A stretch of DNA of 64,000 nucleotides from DASYXZ01 sp035946625. Its GTDB lineage: Bacteria; Acidobacteriota; Terriglobia; UBA7540. The notes below the pieces were generated by a model. That model had not been told where the DNA came from and made no database searches. It was given only the letters and a program-made list of their open reading frames with translations. The position numbers were made by a program, and so were the translations under genes. Position 1 is the stretch's first letter. Every line of letters starts with the position of its first letter. Location: NCBI GenBank assembly GCA_035946625.1, contig DASYZE010000073.1:1-64000 (forward strand). Direction: 5' to 3'. Positions 32,351-40,700 of the stretch are shown in pieces.

Positions 32351-33897
32351 TGAGCCGGCCCTCCGATTTTTACCGCGGTGCCCCCGGCCATTTGGGCGGT
32401 GCCGGCGCTCACACGCTGGATCACCTGGGCCGTGGTGGTGTCAATCCGCCGCAGCAGCGGGTTGGGATAAACCCCCATCCACAAGATGACCAACACCAGA
32501 ACCACGAGGATGAATTTTTCCCGCGCGTCGATGTCCGGCAGGTCTTTGTTTTTCGAATTCGTCACCTCGCCGAAAAATACCCGCTGATACATCCAGAGTA
32601 AATATACCGCTGCCAGGACGACGCCCACGGCCGCCAGGGCGCCGTAAGCCGCCTTCACGTGGAACGCACCGACGATAATCAGGAATTCGCCCACGAAGCC
32701 ATTCAGCACCGGCAGGCCCAGGGACGAAAGGGTGACGATCAAAAAGAAAGTGCTGAATAGGGGAATCGAGGTGGCAAGGCCGCCGAACTCGGTGATCAGG
32801 CGCGTGTGCCGGCGGTCGTACAACATGCCCACCAGCAGGAAGAGCGCGCCGGTGGAGACGCCGTGGCTGCACATCTGGTAGATGGCGCCTTCAATGCCGT
32901 TGATGTTGAAAGCGAAAATGCCCAGCACGACGAACCCCATGTGCGCGACGGAGGAGTAGGCCACCAGTTTCTTCATGTCGGGCTGAACCATGGCCACCAG
33001 CGCGCCATAGAGAATACCAATGATGGCCAGAACGCTGATGATGGGCGCAAAGTCACGCGCTGCCTGGGGAAAGAGCGGCAGGCAAAAGCGCAGCATCCCG
33101 TAAGTGCCCATTTTCAGAAGAACGCCGGCCAGGATCACCGAGCCGGCGGTGGGCGCCTCCACGTGCGCGTCCGGCAACCAGGTATGGAACGGAAACATGG
33201 GCACCTTGATGGCGAAGGCCAGGAAGAAGGCGAGGAACAGCCAGGTTTGCGCCGAGCCCGGAAGCGAGGGCCACAGGCCCGGCAGTTCGCTCAGAATAAT
33301 CTGGAGGTCGAACGTGCCGGTGACCTTGAAAAGGTAGAGGATGCCCACCAGCATCAGCGCGGAGCCCACCATCGTATACAGAATAAATTTGACCGCCGCA
33401 TAGACCCGCCGTTCGTGTCCCCACACGCCGATCAGGAAATACATGGGAATGAGCATGACTTCCCAGAATAGAAAAAAGAGGAATAGGTCGAGCGAAACGA
33501 AAACGCCGATCATTCCCGCTTCAAGCGCCATCAGGAAAAGGTAAAACTCCTTGGGCCGGCTGTGGATGCTCTTCCAGGAAGCCAGAATGGAAAGCGGTGT
33601 GAGAAAGGCGGAAAGAAGGACGAGCAAAAGGCTCAGCCCGTCCATGCCCACCGAATAGCTGATGGCAGGTGAGTTAATCCAGGGGACCACTTCGGTAAAT
33701 TGAAATCCCGCCCGGCTAGAATCAAAGCTGAAGAAGGCCAGCATGGCGAGCACAAGCGCGGCCACTGAGTATAGGAGCGCGACCCAGCGAATGCGCGAAG
33801 CCGCGTCAGGGCGGATGAAGGCAATCGATACCGCACCCGCCAGCGGCAGAAACGTGAGCACGGTAAGAAAATGAGCGAAAGGCTGATTCATAATCAA
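32347..33897 (-). CDS. nuoM: NADH-quinone oxidoreductase subunit M (second cluster)
   Basis: A 516-residue antiporter-like subunit. FLFWEVMLIPMYFLIGVWG and KVPMFPFHTWLPDAHVEAP are conserved, with the key glutamate and lysine. It lacks the Pro/Ala-rich tail of the first NuoM. It begins 33 bp after nuoL and overlaps nuoN by 4 bp. No repeat array occurs here, in contrast to most gaps in this cluster. Confidence 0.93.
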   Translation of the reverse strand: MIMNQPFAHFLTVLTFLPLAGAVSIAFIRPDAASRIRWVALLYSVAALVLAMLAFFSFDSSRAGFQFTEVVPWINSPAISYSVGMDGLSLLLVLLSAFLTPLSILASWKSIHSRPKEFYLFLMALEAGMIGVFVSLDLFLFFLFWEVMLIPMYFLIGVWGHERRVYAAVKFILYTMVGSALMLVGILYLFKVTGTFDLQIILSELPGLWPSLPGSAQTWLFLAFFLAFAIKVPMFPFHTWLPDAHVEAPTAGSVILAGVLLKMGTYGMLRFCLPLFPQAARDFAPIISVLAIIGILYGALVAMVQPDMKKLVAYSSVAHMGFVVLGIFAFNINGIEGAIYQMCSHGVSTGALFLLVGMLYDRRHTRLITEFGGLATSIPLFSTFFLIVTLSSLGLPVLNGFVGEFLIIVGAFHVKAAYGALAAVGVVLAAVYLLWMYQRVFFGEVTNSKNKDLPDIDAREKFILVVLVLVILWMGVYPNPLLRRIDTTTAQVIQRVSAGTAQMAGGTAVKIGGPAQ

Positions 33898-33930
33898 AAC
33901 TTGAGACGCGCCGGCGTCCCCGGCATGTCG

Positions 33931-35871
33931 CTAATGAACGAACAAGATGTAGCCCAGCCAGGCGACCGCGCCCAGCAAGACCCAGGCGGCATAGCTGCGC
34001 AAATTGCCGGATTGAATCCGGCGCAGCACGCCCCCGGCATCCATGGCTCTTGCCGCCGGTCCATTCACCCCAAGTCCGTCGATCAGTCCTGCATCGATGG
34101 CTGGCCACAAAACTTTTTCAGACACCACGCGGATAGGCCGGACGATGAGGGCGTTGTAAATTTCGTCCACGTAATACTTGTGAAGCAATAGCTCGTAAAG
34201 CCCGCCCAGGCTCGCCGCTATGCGCGCCGGGATTTGAGGCGACTTCAGATAGAACCACCAGGCCAGCCCAATGCCCAGCGCCGCGGCGCCCAGGGAAAAT
34301 CCCATCAGCGTGACTTCGCTCATTGCGCTCGAGTTGGACTCGGGGAAAGCTGACTTCAGCAACGCCTGCGCGGGAGCGAAAACCGGCTCGAGAAAATTGC
34401 TGAGGCCGTCCAGGGGGTGAGGCAAGCCCACGTAGCCTGCAACGATGGAAAAAAAGGCGAGGGTGATGAGCGGAACGGTCATCTGGGAGGAACTTTCGTG
34501 GGCGTGGTGCTCCAGGTCATGGTCCAAGCGGGACTCGCCATAAAACGTCATGAACAGACCGCGAAACATATAGAAGGCCGTCATCCCCGCGGTCAGGGTG
34601 GCGAGCCAATAGATCCACGGGTGGCCCAGCGGCCCCAAATACGCGCCGGCCAGAATTTGATCCTTGCTAAAGAAGCCGGAAAGAAATGGAACGCCGCTGA
34701 TGGCGAGCGTGGCCACCAGAAAAGTCAAATGGGTGGTGGGCATTTTGTGCCGCAGTCCGCCCATCTTGCGCATGTCCAGTTCGCCATTCAAGCCGTGCAT
34801 CACGCTTCCGGCGGCGAGAAACAGGAGGGATTTGAAAAACGCGTGCGTCATCAGGTGGAAAATCCCGGCGGCAAACACGCCCACGCCACAGCCCACAAAC
34901 ATATAACCCAGTTGGCTGATAGTGGAATAAGCGAGCATACGCTTCAAATCGTTTTGGCAAAGAGCGATGGTGGCGGCAAAAAATGCGGTCAGGCATCCGA
35001 TGGCGCTCACCACTTCAAGCGCTGCGGGCGCATGGGCGAAGAGGATGCTGGTGCGCGCGACCATATAGACCCCCGCCGTCACCATGGTGGCAGCGTGAAT
35101 CAAGGCGCTGACCGGGGTGGGGCCTTCCATGGCGTCGGGCAGCCAGACGTAGAGCGGGAGTTGCGCGGACTTGCCCACCGCTCCCAGAAACAGCAGAAGG
35201 CAGATGGCGGTAAACACGCCTTCCTTTTCATGCATCCCCATTCCAGCGGCGTAATGGAAGACGGTATGAAAGTCGACGGCGCCAAAAGTCCAGAAGATCA
35301 GTGCAATGCCCAGAGTGAAGCCAATGTCACCGATGCGCGTGACGATGAACGCCTTCTTGCCCGCATCCGAAGCCGATTTCCTGGGGAAGTAGAATCCGAT
35401 CAGAAGGTAGGAACACAAACCCACGCCTTCCCAACCCACAAACATCAAGGGGAAATTGGCGGCGGTCACCAGCGTGAGCATCATGAAAAGAAACAGATTC
35501 AGGTAAGTGAAAAAGCGGTAGGTGCCGCCCTCGTGTTCCATGTAGCCGCGCGAATAGAGATGAATCAGGAAGGCGACCACCGTGACCGTGCAGGTCATCA
35601 CCAGGGTCAGCCGATCGTAATAAAGGGCGAAGTCCGCGGTGAAATTTCCCGATTGAATCCAGGTGAAGTAGGAATTATAAAAATAATCTGCAGTGCCGGA
35701 ATGGCTCATCAAGTTGAGTGCAGCCGCCAACGCGAAGACCATGGATAAGCCCGACGCGCCGCAGCCGATGGCGGAAACCGTCCCACGCGAAAAGCGCCGG
35801 CCCAGGATGCCATTCAGCGCCGCCCCCACGAGGGGAGGGCACAACATGAGTAGGAGCAGAGTTTCCATCAT
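33931..35871 (-). CDS. nuoL: NADH-quinone oxidoreductase subunit L (second cluster)
   Basis: A 646-residue antiporter-like subunit with GWEGVGLCSYLLIGFY, KSAQLPLYVWLPDAMEGPT and the lateral helix region at the C-terminus. Its start (ATG at 35871, with a second ATG directly after) lies 18 bp downstream, in transcript order, of an 8-bp tandem array. No strong Shine-Dalgarno is present. Confidence 0.93.
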   Translation of the reverse strand: MMETLLLLMLCPPLVGAALNGILGRRFSRGTVSAIGCGASGLSMVFALAAALNLMSHSGTADYFYNSYFTWIQSGNFTADFALYYDRLTLVMTCTVTVVAFLIHLYSRGYMEHEGGTYRFFTYLNLFLFMMLTLVTAANFPLMFVGWEGVGLCSYLLIGFYFPRKSASDAGKKAFIVTRIGDIGFTLGIALIFWTFGAVDFHTVFHYAAGMGMHEKEGVFTAICLLLFLGAVGKSAQLPLYVWLPDAMEGPTPVSALIHAATMVTAGVYMVARTSILFAHAPAALEVVSAIGCLTAFFAATIALCQNDLKRMLAYSTISQLGYMFVGCGVGVFAAGIFHLMTHAFFKSLLFLAAGSVMHGLNGELDMRKMGGLRHKMPTTHLTFLVATLAISGVPFLSGFFSKDQILAGAYLGPLGHPWIYWLATLTAGMTAFYMFRGLFMTFYGESRLDHDLEHHAHESSSQMTVPLITLAFFSIVAGYVGLPHPLDGLSNFLEPVFAPAQALLKSAFPESNSSAMSEVTLMGFSLGAAALGIGLAWWFYLKSPQIPARIAASLGGLYELLLHKYYVDEIYNALIVRPIRVVSEKVLWPAIDAGLIDGLGVNGPAARAMDAGGVLRRIQSGNLRSYAAWVLLGAVAWLGYILFVH

Positions 35872-35889
35872 TACAGTTCTTTCAGTGCG

Positions 35890-35968
35890 TCAATATTTCA
35901 GTCAGTCAGTTTTTCAGGGCGCGGGCTTGGCATACCGAAGTACTGACCTACTGAAATACTGAACAACT
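35890..35968 (-). repeat. Octamer hairpin array, nuoK-nuoL gap of the second cluster
   Basis: Four 8-bp units (GAAGTACT, GACCTACT, GAAATACT, GAACAACT on the plus strand) fill 35937-35968, and four related units (such as TCAGTCAG) fill 35890-35921, with a 15-bp spacer. The arms are complementary. The period is exactly 8 here, while all other arrays in the nuo clusters are 7. Confidence 0.82.
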
Positions 35969-35983
35969 GATATCCTTCTCCGC

Positions 35984-36286
35984 TTACATCTTCATCGAAT
36001 CCAAATCATCCACGCCCAGCGATTCCTTGTTTCGGTAAAGAGCGATGATAATGGCCAGCCCCACCGCGGCTTCGGCGGCGGCCACCACGATGACAAAGAA
36101 AACATAGAGCTGGCCATCCAGTTGGCCGTGCTGGCGCGCGAAGGCGATAAACGCCAGGTTGACGGCGTTGAGCATCAATTCAATGCACATGAAAATGGTG
36201 ATGATATTCCGTCGGAAAATGAAACCGGCAGCGCCGAGCACGAACAGGATCAGGCTGAGCGCCAGCACATGGGACAAGGGAACCAT
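35984..36286 (-). CDS. nuoK: NADH-quinone oxidoreductase subunit K (second cluster)
   Basis: A 100-residue three-span subunit. The start at 36286 gives the family N-terminus; the frame is open upstream but overlaps nuoJ. Conserved: MCIELMLNAVNLAFIAFA with the membrane glutamate, and AAAEAAVGLAIIIALYRNK. It lies 10 bp after nuoJ. Confidence 0.92.
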   Translation of the reverse strand: MVPLSHVLALSLILFVLGAAGFIFRRNIITIFMCIELMLNAVNLAFIAFARQHGQLDGQLYVFFVIVVAAAEAAVGLAIIIALYRNKESLGVDDLDSMKM

Positions 36287-36296
36287 TCTGCAATCC

Positions 36297-36788
36297 TCAC
36301 AATTCTTTCTTGGCCAGAACCACGGCGCCGAGCACCGCCACCAAGACCAGCACCGAGGTGACTTCGAAAGGGAGAACGTAGTTCTGGAAAAGCAGGTGGC
36401 CAATGGGCGCCGGACCGGCGGGCCTGGCCGCCGGCCAATTCGCGCTCTCCGCCGGCAGGTAATCCCATACCGCGTAGAGCATTTCAAAAAGAAATGCCGC
36501 CAGCAGGGGTGCACCGAGCCAACCCGCCATGCGGCTGCGCGAACTCGGAACTTCGCGCCGGGCGTTCAACAGCATGATCACCAGAACAAACAGCACCATG
36601 ATGGCGCCCGCGTAGACAATCACCTGAATCACGGCGATAAATTCGGCGCCCAGCAAAAGATATTCCACTGCCAGAGCGCACAGCACCACAATCAACGAGA
36701 GGGCGCTGTAAACCGGCGTGCGTTGGAGAACCACTCCCAGCGCCGCGAGGATGACGAGTGCTCCGAAGATGTAAAAGAGGATCGGCAT
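36297..36788 (-). CDS. nuoJ: NADH-quinone oxidoreductase subunit J (second cluster)
   Basis: A 163-residue membrane subunit with five spans. QRTPVYSALSLIVVL and VIVYAGAIMVLFVLVIML are the family's N-terminal and helix-3 motifs. It lies 60 bp after nuoH; nuoI, which normally sits between H and J, is missing here as well as in the first cluster. Confidence 0.9.
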   Translation of the reverse strand: MPILFYIFGALVILAALGVVLQRTPVYSALSLIVVLCALAVEYLLLGAEFIAVIQVIVYAGAIMVLFVLVIMLLNARREVPSSRSRMAGWLGAPLLAAFLFEMLYAVWDYLPAESANWPAARPAGPAPIGHLLFQNYVLPFEVTSVLVLVAVLGAVVLAKKEL

Positions 36789-36848
36789 TTTTTCAGTGGC
36801 TCAGATCAGTTTCCCTATGCGCCCTCCTGCGGCCTGCAACATCAATGG

Positions 36849-37922
36849 TTAAGACGAAGTCCACCATGTCAAAATGAATCCGGTTACCAGGATATTCAGG
36901 AATCCGACGGGCAATAACACTTTCCATCCGAAAGACATCAACTGGTCGTAACGAAAGCGGGGAAGCGTTCCCCGCATCCAGATATAGAAAAACAAAAATA
37001 GAAAAACCTTGGCGGCGAACCAGAAGATGGAAAGGAGCGCCAAGGCGCCGGGTGCAGTCATCCCCAAGCCCGGCCCGCTCCATCCGCCGAAAAACAACAG
37101 GGTCGCGATGCAGGAAACCGTAATCATGTTGGCGTATTCGGACATAAAAAACATGGCAAACTTCAGACTGCTGTATTCTGTATGAAATCCCGCCACCAGC
37201 TCGGTCTCGCCCTCCGGCAAATCAAAGGGCACCCGATTCGTTTCCGCGATGGCAGCGGTGAAATAAACCAGAAATCCGATGGGCTGGACGAAAATATTCC
37301 AATGGGGAATATAAGTATCCGTGCCATGCAGGTGCCAGGTGCCCTGCTGGGCCATCACCATGTCGCGCAAATTCAGCGTGCCTGAGAACATGATGACGCC
37401 GATCACGGCCAGGCCCAGCGATAGCTCATAACTGATCATCTGGGCGGAAGAGCGCAGACCGCCGAACAGCGGATACTTGCTGTTGGAGGACCAGCCCGCC
37501 AACGCGATGCTGTAAACACCAAGCGACGTGACCGCGAAGATGAATAGAAGTCCCACATCCAGATTGGTGACCTGAAGGAAAATAGTGCGCGAGCCTATTT
37601 GAAACGACCCGCCAAACGGGACCACCGCGAAAGAAAGAAAGGCCAGGGTGAAGGCCAGAAAAGGGGCCAGCAAATAGATCAGGCGGTCGGCCTCCAGCGG
37701 CATGATGTCCTCTTTGAAGAGGAACTTGATGCCGTCGGCCATCGGCTGGAGCAATCCATGCGGTCCCACCCGGTAAGGCCCCCATCGCGATTGAATGTGC
37801 GCCACCACTTTACGCTCGAGCCAGGTGATGTAAGCGATGGCGGTCAGCAAGACGAAGAGGATGACCGCCACTTTCGCCAGGGTCACGAGCAGGAAAAAGG
37901 TTGGGTCAGAAAATATGGTCAT
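36849..37922 (-). CDS. nuoH: NADH-quinone oxidoreductase subunit H (second cluster)
   Basis: A 357-residue membrane subunit. LERKVVAHIQSRWGPYRVGPHG and the ETNRVPFDLPEGETELVAGFH loop are conserved (both are hallmark stretches of NuoH). The start overlaps the nuoG stop by 17 bp, suggesting coupled translation. The order G-H is normal. Confidence 0.93.
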   Translation of the reverse strand: MTIFSDPTFFLLVTLAKVAVILFVLLTAIAYITWLERKVVAHIQSRWGPYRVGPHGLLQPMADGIKFLFKEDIMPLEADRLIYLLAPFLAFTLAFLSFAVVPFGGSFQIGSRTIFLQVTNLDVGLLFIFAVTSLGVYSIALAGWSSNSKYPLFGGLRSSAQMISYELSLGLAVIGVIMFSGTLNLRDMVMAQQGTWHLHGTDTYIPHWNIFVQPIGFLVYFTAAIAETNRVPFDLPEGETELVAGFHTEYSSLKFAMFFMSEYANMITVSCIATLLFFGGWSGPGLGMTAPGALALLSIFWFAAKVFLFLFFYIWMRGTLPRFRYDQLMSFGWKVLLPVGFLNILVTGFILTWWTSS

Positions 37923-40158
37923 GAGTAAACTTCGATTCTTCCACCGAGTTCAAGGCCGGGCTGTACCGGCTGAGCGTTCCCGAAGTAAAGAGAGAATCGT
38001 GCGATGAAAAAATCAAATCCTCGCGCTCCAAAGCGGGCGGGTTTCCCTCCGGACGGGTGGCCACGGCTCCGCCCAATAGCAAAGTGGGGAGCGCAATCGA
38101 ATAGCCGCGAACGCTGGTGATAATCTCCTTGAGGACGTCGTCAGGCGATTGATACGGCCAGTGGTGTCCGAATTGCCGTGCCAGCGCCAGAATGATTTCC
38201 AAGTCGCTTCTGGTGCCCGGCTTGCGCATAGTCCGCTTCACCGCCTGCACCTGTCCGCAAGTGTTGGTGACAGTTCCGGATTTTTCCGCAAAGCTGGTAG
38301 CGGGAAGCAACACATCCGCGTCTTTCGCCGTCTCGGTTGAAAAGAGTTCGGCCACCATCAGGAATTCGAGCCTTCGCAGCACGCCCGGCTCCAGCTGGCA
38401 AGTTTTAACAGGATTGGACCCCAAGACCAGCAGCGCCTTGATTTCACCAGCCTGGATGCCGTCGAGAATTCCCCTTAAGTCGCGTCCTGGTTTAGGGGCA
38501 AGTTTGGTTCTCCAAAGCGTCTCGAACTGCTGGTGCGCCTCCGGATCCTGGACCGCCGCGTAGCCGGGAAGATTTCCGGGAAGCAATCCCATATCCGCTG
38601 CCCCGCGCGAATTGGCGTAATCGCCCAAGGCGACGAATCGAGTTCGGCCCGGCAGCGTCAGGGCCCAACGCACCAGTTCGCCGATGGCCCCGCCGTGAAT
38701 CTCATCGCCAAAAATAATGATCGTGTCCGATTCTGTTTTGATTTTATCCGCGAGCGCGCCGGGCGAGGCGGAGCCGGCGACCGCCATGTTGGGAGTGGGG
38801 CGAGCCGTCCCCATCATGGCGCGGAGGGCCGCTGCCTCGCCAGCGGGATGCACCTGCATGTAAAGGCTCGCCTGGCGGCGCAGTTTGATGTCGGCGCTGT
38901 TGATGATGTAAAGTCTCGCGCGATGCTGGCGAACCGCCTGCCTGATCTGGTAGGCGAGCAGGGGATGCTGGGGCGTGGGATTATTTCCGATCAGCAGAAT
39001 ACTTGAAGCCGCGGCGACGTCCTGCATGCTGGCGTAACGGTCCGCCGCGCCAGATTGGGTGAGCGCGGCGACGAGTGACGAGTAATCCGCCGTGCGGTGG
39101 TGGTCAATGTTATTGGTGCCTAGAACGGTGCGCGCAAACCTCGACAGAAGATAGTTCTCTTCATTGGTTGTTCGGTTGGATCCGATGACGGCCACGGAGT
39201 CGGCGCCTTGGCGGGTGATCACGTCATTCAATCGCGCGACGGTGGCGCCCAGAGCTTCTTCCCACGTGCTCTCTTCCTGTTTTCCGTCCCGTCGAATGCG
39301 CGGCGTGGTCAGCCGGTTTTCGTTGTTGACGAAGTCCCACCCGAATCGCCCTTTGGCGCAGAGAAACTCTCCATTGATTCCGGAGTGGTCCCGATTGTTG
39401 GCGCGCATAATTTCATTGTTGCGGATGGAGAGCGTCGTCTTGCATCCGTCACCGCAGTGGTTGCAAATCGTGCCGGTATAAGTCAATTCCCACGGGCGTG
39501 TCTTGTAACGATAGGGGCCGCTGGTGAGCGCGCCCACCGGGCAAATGTCAATGCACATGCCGCACTCTTCACATTCCAGTTTCTCACCCTGATTGGGAAT
39601 GATCTCGCTATGCCCGCCGCGGAAGCCGATGCCATAGGCGTTCACGTCCATCCCTTCGTCGCAGACGCGGATGCAGCGGTAACAGAGGATGCAGCGGGGC
39701 CGGTCGTAATAGACCAGGTTGGAGAATTTCTTTTCCTCTTCGTGGTGCTTGGTCTCCAGGAACCGCGTTTCTGCCGCACCGTAGGTAAACACCATATCCT
39801 GAAGTTCACATTCGCCCCCCTTGTCGCACACCGGGCAATCCAGGGGATGGTTGGTGAGCAGGAATTCCAGCATGGCCTTGCGCGCATTCTTCACCTCTTC
39901 GTTGGCGGTGTGAACCACCATGCCGTTGGTCACCACGGTGGTGCAGGCGGTCTGCAACTTGGGCATCTTCTCGATCAATACCACACACATCCGGCACGCG
40001 CCCTGCAAGGCCAGTCCCGGGTAGTAGCAGAAACTGGGGATGTCTATACCGCTCTGTTTGGCCGCCTCAATCAACAACGTTCCCGGCGAAACCGAGATGG
40101 ATTTGCCGTCAATCGTCAGGTTAACGGTAGTGGGTGGTGCGGCTACTTGATCAGGCAT
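37906..40158 (-). CDS. nuoG: NADH-quinone oxidoreductase subunit G
   Basis: A 750-residue iron-sulfur subunit of the NADH-dehydrogenase module. The N-terminal 2Fe-2S domain has C44, C55, C58 and C72 (N1b spacing). A His-Cys3 set (NHPLDCPVCDKGGEC) and two CxxCxxC sets (CILCYRCIRVC, CEECGMCIDIC) supply N5 and N4. A further CNHCGDGC with a distal FLCAKG provides the extra N7-type cluster seen in some bacteria. The molybdopterin-oxidoreductase-like remainder follows. The ATG lies 6 bp after (in transcript order) a 7-bp repeat array and has no clear Shine-Dalgarno. Confidence 0.95.
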   Translation of the reverse strand: MPDQVAAPPTTVNLTIDGKSISVSPGTLLIEAAKQSGIDIPSFCYYPGLALQGACRMCVVLIEKMPKLQTACTTVVTNGMVVHTANEEVKNARKAMLEFLLTNHPLDCPVCDKGGECELQDMVFTYGAAETRFLETKHHEEEKKFSNLVYYDRPRCILCYRCIRVCDEGMDVNAYGIGFRGGHSEIIPNQGEKLECEECGMCIDICPVGALTSGPYRYKTRPWELTYTGTICNHCGDGCKTTLSIRNNEIMRANNRDHSGINGEFLCAKGRFGWDFVNNENRLTTPRIRRDGKQEESTWEEALGATVARLNDVITRQGADSVAVIGSNRTTNEENYLLSRFARTVLGTNNIDHHRTADYSSLVAALTQSGAADRYASMQDVAAASSILLIGNNPTPQHPLLAYQIRQAVRQHRARLYIINSADIKLRRQASLYMQVHPAGEAAALRAMMGTARPTPNMAVAGSASPGALADKIKTESDTIIIFGDEIHGGAIGELVRWALTLPGRTRFVALGDYANSRGAADMGLLPGNLPGYAAVQDPEAHQQFETLWRTKLAPKPGRDLRGILDGIQAGEIKALLVLGSNPVKTCQLEPGVLRRLEFLMVAELFSTETAKDADVLLPATSFAEKSGTVTNTCGQVQAVKRTMRKPGTRSDLEIILALARQFGHHWPYQSPDDVLKEIITSVRGYSIALPTLLLGGAVATRPEGNPPALEREDLIFSSHDSLFTSGTLSRYSPALNSVEESKFTHDHIF

Positions 40159-40163
40159 AACTC

Positions 40164-40198
40164 ATTTTCGGGGTTCGGGATTGGGGGCTCGGGTTTCG
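40164..40198 (-). repeat. Downstream heptamer arm of the loaded element, nuoF-nuoG gap
   Basis: Five 7-bp units (GGGTTCG, GGGCTCG, GGTTTCG on the plus strand) end 5 bp from the nuoG ATG. They are complementary to the arm at 40663-40697 and enclose 464 bp that carry a four-helix-bundle pseudogene. Confidence 0.85.
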
Positions 40199-40222
40199 CT
40201 GACAAATCCGGTCCACTGCGAA

Positions 40223-40591
40223 TTACGCCATCGGTCGGCGAGTTCGCAGGACCTGGATCAAGCGATTCAGCAGTTGCCCGATCCCCTCAATTAGCTTTTG
40301 AACCTTTTCCAAATCTTCTGGCTTAAAGTACCCCAGATCGGTCGCAATGATCAGATGCGTTTCCAATTCCATCAGGGAGCCCCTTGCAATAGTTAGAAAC
40401 TGCACATACTCCCCGGTGGAGCCCCTTCCCCAACCTTCGGCAATGTTGGCAGGAATCGACGCAGCTGATCTTCGAATCTGTCATGTTAACCCAAACTGCT
40501 CAACCCTCGGAAAAACTTCGGTCGCTCGATAAAGGCTCACAGTCAAGCTCTTGGATTTCTGCCAAACTTCGAGTTCCTTGTAATTCTTCAC
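40223..40591 (-). pseudogene. Four-helix-bundle protein (23S rRNA intervening-sequence family) with in-frame TGA
   Basis: Reading the minus strand from GTG at 40591 gives the family N-terminus YKELEVWQKSKSLTVSLY, then after an in-frame TGA (40483-40481, codon 37) the rest: IRRSAASIPANIAEGWGRGS, FLTIARGSLMELETHL and LGYFKPEDLEKVQKLI, to a TAA at 40223. Both sides of the TGA are in the same frame and both match the S23/IVP family, so one base change has broken an otherwise complete gene; the family usually has a small residue at this place (GLTSQIRR). The gene is sense to the nuo operon and lies between complementary 7-bp arrays, like the one at 18857-19228. Confidence 0.85.
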
Positions 40592-40662
40592 GATGGCGTT
40601 CCCAAGCCTAAATCCCCGGAAAAGTCTCACGAATCGTCAACTGGAAATTCTTATTCAGTCAT

Positions 40663-40697
40663 CGAACCCCGAATGCCGAAAACCGAACCCCGGGCCT
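40663..40697 (-). repeat. Upstream heptamer arm of the loaded element, nuoF-nuoG gap
   Basis: Four exact-phase 7-bp units (CGAACCC, CGAATGC, CGAAAAC, CGAACCC on the plus strand) plus one decayed unit lie 3 bp from the nuoF stop. They pair with the arm at 40164-40198. Confidence 0.85.
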
Positions 40698-40700
40698 GAC

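Noticed and set aside
34417..35748. 443-residue ORF antisense to the second nuoL, and similar long antisense ORFs (15486-16712, 30719-31468, 39208-40326, 62287-63216)
   Set aside because: They overlap well-supported genes on the other strand, have low-complexity His/Gly/Arg-rich products typical of GC-rich shadow frames, and no family motifs.
40481..40483. TGA in the four-helix gene as selenocysteine or readthrough
   Set aside because: The family has no cysteine or selenocysteine role at this position and no SECIS-like hairpin directly follows the codon; a simple nonsense mutation explains it.
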